Below, piece by piece: positions 1 to 8,700 of a stretch of DNA of 23,380 nt. The stretch comes from Mesaphorura yosii (Eukaryota; Arthropoda; Collembola; Poduromorpha; Tullbergiidae), in NCBI GenBank assembly GCA_009869945.1, contig WIXG01000749.1:1-23380 (forward strand), read 5' to 3'. Each line of letters begins with the position of its first letter. The stretch's first letter is position 1. Made by a program: the position numbers and the translations under genes. The notes below the pieces were generated by a model. That model saw only the letters and a program-made list of their open reading frames with translations, was not told where the DNA came from and did no database searches.

Positions 1-1956
1 GAATAAGACACAAAAGCCCAGTTCAATATGTGACTTATTTGACTTATGTGTCTTTTCTAAAAGTCACTTTTTGTCGTGAGCCAAAAGCAAAACCGACAGA
101 AAAAGTAAAACAAACTGACTTTTTCAAAAGTGAGTCGGATGTCACTTTTGTCCCTGAAAGTCGAAACAGCGCGAGGGGGAGAAGTGATTCACTCAATTTC
201 GAAATCACCTGTAACGCCATTTCCTTTTTGAAAAGTTACTTCTTAAACAGACAAATAAGCCACGGAAGTCACATTTCGAACTGGGCTAACGAAAGATGAG
301 TCGACAGCAGCAAATTTTCGCAGGACGAAGCCAACAGAAGCGTCGTTGAGGCACCGCACCGACTGACTTGTTGATGACGACGCTGACAACGAGAGAGTGA
401 GATGTGATCCGCAGCAGACATGAGATTTAAAAATCTCTTTCGTGTTGCTACTAACTGTGGGCAGGCTGACATGGCAGGCATAGGTGAGAGTGCAGTCAAC
501 ATAACATAACATAAATGGAACACAATGGAAATTGCTTGCAGTTGTTAAATGCGTGCAGATGAAATGAGTCAGCTTGGTTTCTGGTCTCAGATGCCTATGC
601 CTGAAGAGTTACAACTAAAAATATGGTACAATTATTATTCTCAGCAGACTCACACTGCCGCCGCCGCTGCCGTCTTTATCGTATATTTAATCTGGCAGCG
701 TCTGTCATAATTCATTAGGATTAGTCTCGCTGCAACGTTGCATTAAATTCGTAAATCCCTTGCCTGGCGGCCCTAATGAGTAATAAAATGCGACACGAAA
801 GATGAAATGCATCTGGCAGCGCGGAAGGTGCGCGTGCTGTGGGACTTTCGTGATATGTGACAATTAAACTTAATTCGATTCTGCATCCATCTATGTCAAT
901 CGCCGCGGTTAAAACTCGATGACCCGCCAAAGGATGCCCGCCATTTTTTCCACGGCACTCGTCCTGGCTTGGAAATCTGTGCCGTTGACGTAATCAAGAC
1001 TCAGAGATACGTGCTCGTGAATAAAAATTTCCAAATTTATAGCCACGTGCTGCACGAATAGAGGCGAGGCACTGCTCTACCGATCATTGTTCACTGCTAT
1101 TGTGTTGGGAGGTTGCAGTTGCTGGAAAATTCACAAATATATGCAGCCCATGCGAGAAAATCCAGAAAAATTCTTGCGAGCTCGATTTCAAAGCAGGGCC
1201 AATCATCTGCTGTCCCTTAGAATCTGAAATAGAAGAAATCATTCTGCGCAAATTTCGATAGAATCGAGCAATCTCCTTAGCCAGTCAAATTCTATTTCAT
1301 GTTTCATTCGCGTGGCTTACACCTCAATCAATTCGGTCAGTTGGGACCAATTTATTCGCTCTTAATTTGCTTGCGGAAGAGAACATTTGCCATGCAACAG
1401 AGTCGTGACAGCAGGCGCGGCGTATGTCTTCTGTTTCAGTTTCTCCATTGTGTTTATGAAACGAATTGGAAATTGATCCCAAGGGTGCAACTGGGACGAG
1501 CGAAAAATAATTGTAGAGAACTACCTCCATTTCTGAAACGATGACTCCGAATTAATTCATGATAAGAAGATTCTTCGTCTTTCCACCACCAATTTCTGGG
1601 AAAAGTGACACCTTTCTTCCGACGACGGATAATTTTAGAAACTGTGCTGTGGTTCTAGAAAGAACATGGGATCACCGATTTTAATTAGCTGAGACTCCCC
1701 TGCTGCGCTGCGTCGGGTGATACTGACAACTTGATGCATAGTTTTGTCGTAATTTCTGGCGAAACGCGAAAATCAGTTCCCTACCTCTTAACTGTAGACA
1801 CGCGAACTGCGACATTTATGAAATTCTTTGATACGATGACAGTCAAGTAGAATGGCGAAGATTTTAAGCATGACGTCATGTGTAACACGTTTCCAGGAAT
1901 TTGACACGACAAATTTAATCAGACCGTTATCACAGTAAGCGAAACGTTTACCCAGC
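1..1956. other. Non-coding upstream region of the KIAA2013-like gene
   Basis: No open frame here has recognisable protein content; the small frames on both strands are short, overlap each other and look like chance. The DNA carries simple patterns only: a GCC-rich patch near 656-672, an E-box CACGTG near 1043, and several copies of a GTCACTTT-like word in the first 250 bases. The last 90 bases hold the probable proximal promoter and 5' leader of the downstream gene, with a CRE palindrome. A short upstream reading frame (ATG 1870, TAA 1936-1938) is in frame with the main ATG but stopped, which supports 1957 as the true start. Confidence 0.6.
1871..1878. promoter_or_regulatory. Perfect CRE/ATF palindrome TGACGTCA
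   Basis: The 8-bp palindrome TGACGTCA lies 79 bp before the start codon of the KIAA2013-like gene. This is the full consensus site for CREB/ATF bZIP dimers, which in animals typically act close to transcription start sites. The sequence is seen directly; that it works as a promoter element is inference from position. No clear TATA box was found nearby. Confidence 0.45.
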
Positions 1957-4900
1957 ATGGAAGACACTTTGAATGAACCATCAACGACAAGTGCAGCGCA
2001 GCGAACTCGTGTTCGGGCGGCTTTACGGATTTATGGGTACGTTTGGGAAAATTAAATACGGAGACGGAGTGCTGAAGTCGGATGTAAGCAAAATCTTGGC
2101 TTCATAAATTATGGTTGTGCTGTAGTTATGTCTTTTAAATTAATTAATTAAAGCTTCCTTCACTACGAAATAAACTTAACATGTCCCAGATTGATGATGG
2201 TCATTGCAAATAATAAAAATATTGTTCCTGCCATCAGGAGTTTGCACCGAAGCAGAAATAAGTAGTCAATTGCGCAGTAGACTGTGGAAATTGGGCTGTT
2301 CCTCGCCCTGCGTTGTCAAAATGAACAAAGCTTGACATCGCTACAGTGTTTATTTTTCACTTCATTTACGAAGCTTGTGATCGGGTTCCCGCTGTTATTC
2401 AACTCGGCCAATATTATGGTTATCGAGTTGTCATCAGACAATAACTTGTTCGAGCTGTTCGTCAGTTTACCGACTGCTCTTTGGGTTAAGTGTCATAATG
2501 GACACGGAATTCTATTTGTCAAGTGACTAGACCATTGTTGCATTCTTTCTGCGTTGATCCAGTACAATTAACTCGGTCCAACTTAGATCCAAGGACTCTG
2601 GAACACATTCAAGCTGTTAACGAATTTGCACAGTAACTTCTTAGCTGATTAACTTAAACTTATGAGGGGTAGTGATAGCCTAGACTTGCATGATCGCACG
2701 TAGCTCTCAATAGTAGCGCCAAAATAGGTCCGCAACTTAGACTTAAATTCAGAAGATTGGTGTGGCGACTGAAAACGATCGGAATGGATACGCTAGAATT
2801 TGGGAGGCACATGAAGAAGAAATTCTTTGACATCAATTATAAGTAAATAGAGATCAACAAACTGAACAGTCATCAAAGTGTGGACTGACAACTAATTAAT
2901 TACAATACCTTTTTCAGGCATCGTCGTCTGTTCTTTGTGGTGGTAGCTGTATTCGCTTTGGTTTGGCTGTTTGGATTTCGGCTGCTGTCCTGGGATAACT
3001 TCAGTACAACTCCAGGTAATTGAATTTTGACGCTCTCGAAGAGCATTTTACTGCTTGATCCAGCCTAACCCTTCATTTGTCATTTGCAGAGCCTGGTGGT
3101 GATTGTCTTTCAAGTCAGCTGAGAAAATTCAATGCTGAAACTTCCGATTTGAGTGCAAATGTTCTTCACAATCCACCTCTACTAAACGAGAAACTTTATT
3201 TACCGTACGTGGGAAATGGATATATTGGCTCGTCAATATTTGAAGAAGCGACAATTTCTATCAAAAGTCGGAACAGCCGTGTTTTGAATGTGCCTTTACC
3301 GTTTCGCCCCATGGTCCGAGTCTCTGTTACCGATGAAGACACCAGATACGAAGCCATCGTCACCCAGTTCTACCGTGGAGCGGTACAGCAAGTGTCATGC
3401 ATTGAGCGGGGGCCAAACGAAGCGATTACCGTCACGAGCAAATTTTATACTCATCGAACATACCCGTCTGTCTTTGAGCAACAGATTACCGTTATCAATG
3501 GTGGGGGATCAGACGCTATAATTGGATTCGAACAGCTCGGCTGGACGGGAGACACAGAATTCAAGCAAGTTCAGAGAAAGTGAGCAAGAGGGTTATAAAA
3601 AATGTTTGATTTTTAATTGAAGTTTGACTAAGTGAATTTCTATTTATTATTCAGGACCCAACTAGGGGAAGGCGAGCTTACGTACATTCTTGCGAATGGA
3701 GTCATAGAATATGAAAAGAAGTTCATTGGAGTGGTTATCGCGTATAATAAAGTTCCTAATGCGGTCGAGGTTAGCGCCAGGGTCATATTAAAAGTGCGCT
3801 TCCAAGTTAAATAGAGACACTAATTTATAATTGTCATTGTTTTAGGTTAAATCGAGGTCAGCAGTATCTCCCAGATTTATTACCGTTGTAAATTATGTCG
3901 GTTTGGGATCGAAAAAATTGCTAGACGGCGCACAGATGCAGGCACTCATGAATAAATCAGAAACGGTAAGGTTAATTTCTTTGCCTTAACACAGTATAAT
4001 CTATGAGTTTAGGTCTCATCGTAATTCGGTTATTTTTATCAATTAACAGGAATTAAAAATTGCGCTGAGCCAAAGTGCACACACCTTCCAATCGCTTCAC
4101 GAAAAGGCGTGGGAAGAACTTTGGACTACCGGCTTTTACATCAGCCCTTCTCTTGCCCCTGGTGCTCTGAATGGAGACAAAATCAATGCCACAATTTACT
4201 ATGTGCTGTCGCAAGTTCGTGCACCTTTACTTGAAGTTAATGTGCCGAAGAAAGAAGTGGAAGAGGCCAATGCTGTACTCTCTTACACTGAAGGGTGTTA
4301 CAGTGGCCATCATACTTTGTAAGTTATATTTAGTTATTTAATAAACGACTATATCAGTTCTTGAGTTGATGAAGTTTTACATGTCTCAGGCAAGCCGCAA
4401 ATTTATGGACAAACTTGAGGGTGGAGAGTGAGGTGCTATCTGTGGCAAATTTGTGGCTCCTTACATTGTACCAGATGGTAGGTCTTTGCTAATCATCATG
4501 ACAGATTTACCCTGCATGCCACTTACTGACTGGATATTCGTTATTTGTGCAGGGATGTTACAAAATTTTGCATGCTGGAGCGAGTGGTGTCATTCAGGGA
4601 ATGGTTTTAAGCTTTGGCTCATTTAAATTCAGCAATCACCATCTTGAATTCAACACTGAGCCAAAAGATTTGCACAGAGATTACCAATTCAGGTACTTTA
4701 CTAAGATGAAGCCAATATTATAGTTTGTTGATATTAATTATTTTTCAATCTGCTATGTATTCCCTTCATCAGGAGAATTGGCTACGGCAACGCCACTCAC
4801 GTGAACATCAGCGTCGCAGTCGGCTCCGACAACAAGGCCTCCCTTTTTGTGGCGTTGGACCGTAGCGATAAGGATTATTACGCATGCGACGCAGGTTGCT

Positions 4901-5297
4901 TGGACACACCGGCTGAGCTAGGGCCTGGAAAACGTCAATTACCTGTCAAACTCACCGACCCGGTCACCTCCCTTCTGTACATCACATCTGATAAACAGCA
5001 CATTGAAGAGCTTCGGCATACCATTCACGTTAAGGAGGTTCTGGAAGGTGAGGCTCGTCACAGGAATAACATTTAAAAACTAATAAATGCTCCTATATTT
5101 GTAATTTTATTTTGTTTGCAGCTCCTGCCCACGAAAGTCACGTCATTTCTATGCACAAGCATGGAAGTGGATATGGCACAATGTCCACCATGTTTTGGAT
5201 CTCAATTTCCGTAGTTATCATTCTATTCCATTTATTCCTATTCCATTTGGTGTACACGGAGTATTTTGGTACCCAAGAAAAATTTAGGTCTAGATAG
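1957..5297 (+). CDS. KIAA2013 homolog (DUF2152 family), complete ten-exon gene
   Basis: Exons by hand splicing: 1957-2036, 2918-3015, 3090-3579, 3655-3769, 3846-3965, 4050-4318, 4390-4477, 4553-4692, 4773-5047, 5122-5297. All nine introns are GT-AG and phases join without a break, giving 1851 nt or about 616 residues; the human protein is of similar length (about 634). The ATG at 1957 has A at -3 and G at +4. Residues about 29-50 form a hydrophobic signal/anchor and 583-603 a C-terminal membrane helix followed by a short tail, as in KIAA2013. Family-like blocks include LPYVGNGYIGSSIF, SGHHTL, GVIQGMVLSFGSF, YACDAGCLD (Cys 505 and 509) and LRHTIHVK. NAT at 473-475 is a possible glycosylation site. 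The biochemical function of the family is, to my knowledge, not established. The gene looks intact and converges on the LRR gene. Confidence 0.9.
2037..2917 (+). other. First intron of the KIAA2013-like gene
   Basis: This 881-bp GT-AG intron (donor GTACGT, acceptor TTTTTCAG) splits a glycine codon just before the hydrophobic N-terminal segment. It is roughly ten times longer than the other introns of the gene, as is common for first introns. I see no coding exon, RNA gene or repeat in it; the frame at 2284-2526 has no recognisable product. Confidence 0.75.
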
Positions 5298-5390
5298 GTC
5301 TCCATCAAGAATGATACGTATAAAATTCAAAGCAAAGTCGTCCAAAACAAATCAACGTTATTCGAGTCATCTTTCTCTTTACCTGTCTAC

Positions 5391-5396
5391 AATAAA
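5391..5396 (+). terminator. Poly(A) signal AATAAA, KIAA2013-like gene
   Basis: AATAAA lies about 94 bp after the TAG stop, the first canonical poly(A) signal on this strand, and is followed by T/GT-rich sequence. It gives a compact 3' UTR of about 110-120 bases. Confidence 0.6.
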
Positions 5397-5558
5397 TACT
5401 TGTTAACCTGAACGTTGTTCGTAATATCATATTTGTACTTTACTTGTAAATATACGTAAAGCGTAAAATCATATTTGCGACGACGGTTTATAATCATTTG
5501 TAGCTTCGCCTTAGCTTGTATCGTGCTCTACAGGCATCTATGTGTTTGTTATGCGATT

Positions 5559-5564
5559 AATAAA
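5559..5564 (+). terminator. Second, distal AATAAA for the KIAA2013-like gene
   Basis: A second AATAAA on the plus strand about 262 bp after the stop. It could give a longer alternative 3' UTR ending about 100 bp from the 3' end of the convergent LRR gene. Only the hexamer is seen; its use is inference. Confidence 0.35.
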
Positions 5565-5683
5565 CAGACTGGCCAGGCATTTTCCTGCCAATACTCAGAT
5601 TCTATTTCCACCATATATTTGAGCAACCTTTGCAAATACTTGCCGAATTGACATGCTTCAACTATTTCCAACCACAGCTGCGA

Positions 5684-5689
5684 TTTATT
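5684..5689 (-). terminator. Poly(A) signal (AATAAA on the minus strand) of the LRR gene
   Basis: TTTATT on the plus strand reads AATAAA on the minus strand, 33 bp after the LRR stop codon at 5722-5724. It implies a very short 3' UTR and tail-to-tail termination with the convergent neighbour. Confidence 0.5.
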
Positions 5690-5721
5690 AGCGAATGCAA
5701 AGAGGCAATGCGAATATCAAA

Positions 5722-8700
5722 TTATTGAAACCATTCAAGGTACACATCAAAATTATTCTCCTTGATTACATCCGATAGTACCTGGCGTTCTTCTTGTCCG
5801 ATTTCTGAACAACTCCATAACCGCATCACAGTCAGTTCATTTTTCATCTGCAACAACTCTTGCAAGAGAGCGACTTCCGTGGAATGGCATTGGTCGAGCG
5901 TCAATCTCGACAGCTTCGGCAAAGGATTCGTCTGGAAGGTCAATGGTCAACAGTGCCGTTAGAATCACTAGTCAAGTCAAGCTTAAAGAAGAACGTGCCG
6001 AACTTACGCCCCAGACAATTCTCAGCACATCCAGTCTGAAGCTGTCTGACTGCTTGATCAGCAAATTTGACAGCGCAATAGAAGAATGCAAGAGTTGCAG
6101 TATCACATTTGCGGATGAGAATTCTGTCCTGTCATCAAACCACAGTTCCAGTGCTGATAAACAAGTAAAAATGTTCTCGACGCATTTTCCTGTCGTCGAC
6201 GTCTGATATGATCCAATATTACACAAAGCCATCTTCTTCAGGTACAGGCAAGAGCGGCCTAAACCTAAATTTGGCTGAAATTTCAGCTAGCTGTTACAAA
6301 TTCAATAATTCTAAATTTATGGAACCTTACTTATCAAGTCTATCGAATTGAACTTGTTTAAGATGAGATTTTGCAGTGTGGGACCGCAAACTTGAAGCAG
6401 AGGCAAAATACCTTCGTCGAAATCTAACGACTGTTGTTCATTGTTGATGACGGTGAGGGATTTCAAGGTTTCGAAGCGCATGAATTTATACAGCGACTCG
6501 TTGTCCATCCAAGCATTTGCCAGCGACAAAACCTGAGATACGATCAGTTAAGCTGTAGATAAAATGGACATATTTGGGCATACCTCCACATTGGGACATA
6601 AAGTTGCCGCAGCATCAATGCTATCAGTGCGTACTAATGGAGCAATTGAGTTCAGTGTACGAAGCTTCAACACACGGCCATAGGCGTCAGCGACTGAGTC
6701 TGGGTCTAAATGCTCGAACGCCTACAGAAGACTGTCATTAAATCTTCAGTGTAAAAAAGTCACAAAGAGTCACTCTTGGATTGTTAATTGCCTGAAATAT
6801 TTTATCGAAATCAAAGTCAGTCAATTCGGGAAGATTGTGAAGAGCCACCAAGGCTCCGATCCAGGTCACCCGTGTCTCCGATACACGCAGCACTTTCAGC
6901 TTCTGACAGCGCTTAACTCCGTCATTTTGATTCACACCGCACAGGCTCATCAATCCGTGGTCAGTCACGATGGTGGAGGTGAGATTTAAGTCAGCGATGG
7001 AGGGGCAGAAGTCGGCAATCATTTCCAGCACCTTCCGGTTTTATCAAAGATATAATTTATTAGGTCGAATTTACTTAGTAAATTGAAACTGAAAAGACGA
7101 TGACTTTAATGGGTTTAATTTTTTAATTTCGTATAACAACGCTTCTTTCCCGTGAAAATAATAATTAGTATGCACCAGTAATATAAATCTCTTTTCCGGT
7201 AACAAGAGTTGCAATTGAGACAATTTCGCACAGGCATATCTATAAATAGCACTGAGATAATTTGAAATGCCAGTTACTACTAGTATATAACCAGTTTAAT
7301 TGGAGATATTGCCGAGTCGCTATGCCGCTCTCATTGTCACAAGTTAATCTTACTGATTCATCTGACGAGGACACCGAGATTGAAGAAAATGCAGTTCTTA
7401 CAAAATGTATGCGAACATTGGTTAATTGTGTTTTGAAACAATCATTTGACACTGCACAGAACGCACAATAGTTCATCTCAGGAAAATGGTCCAAAAACGG
7501 TGAGAATTACAGCAAAGTGTAAATTGTTGTACTGCAGTAAGAATTTTAGTGTCAAATATTTCGATAACCGTGACTTTCAGCATGCAGGTGGCAATGGAAA
7601 AGTCCTGAACTCTAAATTGAAGTATGAGATCCAGGAACTGTGTAAGATTGAGTTACAAAACCCGGACAAATTCTAAATGCTCTTCAAGAAAAGGGATTAC
7701 CGGAGCCACCAAAAGTAGTTCTTGTGAATTATTTGACCACAGAACGAAAGAAGATATCAACTTCGCGTATCAGTCTCTCGGAGCTCTCATTGTGGTGTGA
7801 CGAACACTCAACGATCCCAGAGGACGATGATTTATTATTTTTTATATGGCATGACAGCGAAATAAGGAACAATGAGACCACATTGACATATATTCACGTT
7901 GTTTCAACGCGTCGGCTTTTGCAAATGCAAGAAAATAGTTCCGGCATACATGTTGATAGCACCTACAAGCTCAATTATTAAGGTTATCCAGTATTTATTG
8001 GAGGCATTTCAGACAAAAGAAAGCATTTTCATCCTATATTCATGATGCTATCAAGTGGAGGGTCGGCTATGGATTACAAATTTGCATTTGAAGCTATTAA
8101 GAAGGGTATGAGATTTTTGGACGTCGATTATGCACCTGATACCTGATTGCGAATGCTGCTGACGCAATCACTGTAGGGTTCAAAGGATCATTTGGATCTG
8201 ATTACGAGTTCACTCATATTATATGTTGGGGTCATGTCTAAAGGGCATACAGCAGGAGACTTTTATCAGTGCCGGATGAGCTGAGAGAGGACATCAACAA
8301 TGACATTCATTCCTTACAAGTTTGCCCGAGCCAAGAAGTATTCAACTTAGCGTCTCAATTATTTCTAAAAAAGTGGGAAGCTGAAACATTTTCGGCAGTT
8401 GGTGATTTGATAACGTATTTCAAAGGCCAATGGCTAGATTCGCACCATGGTTAATATGAGGGTCATGCGCTGTCACATCCTTCCACAAACAATGGGTTGA
8501 AGTCTTGCAACTGATATGTGAATGATGAGAACACGCTTCGGTCACGACTTCCACTCGGTATGAAAACATTGCATGCCCGTCATTTTTCTATAACTGATAA
8601 CGTGGTCAATCGAAAGAAATCCAGCAAAAGTAAATTTCAAGATTTACATGTATGAAGATGAATATGACCTATCAGTACTTACATCAGCTTATCAGTGGAT

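Noticed and set aside
3288..3521. 77-codon plus-strand frame
   Set aside because: Out-of-frame shadow inside exon 3 of the KIAA2013-like gene.
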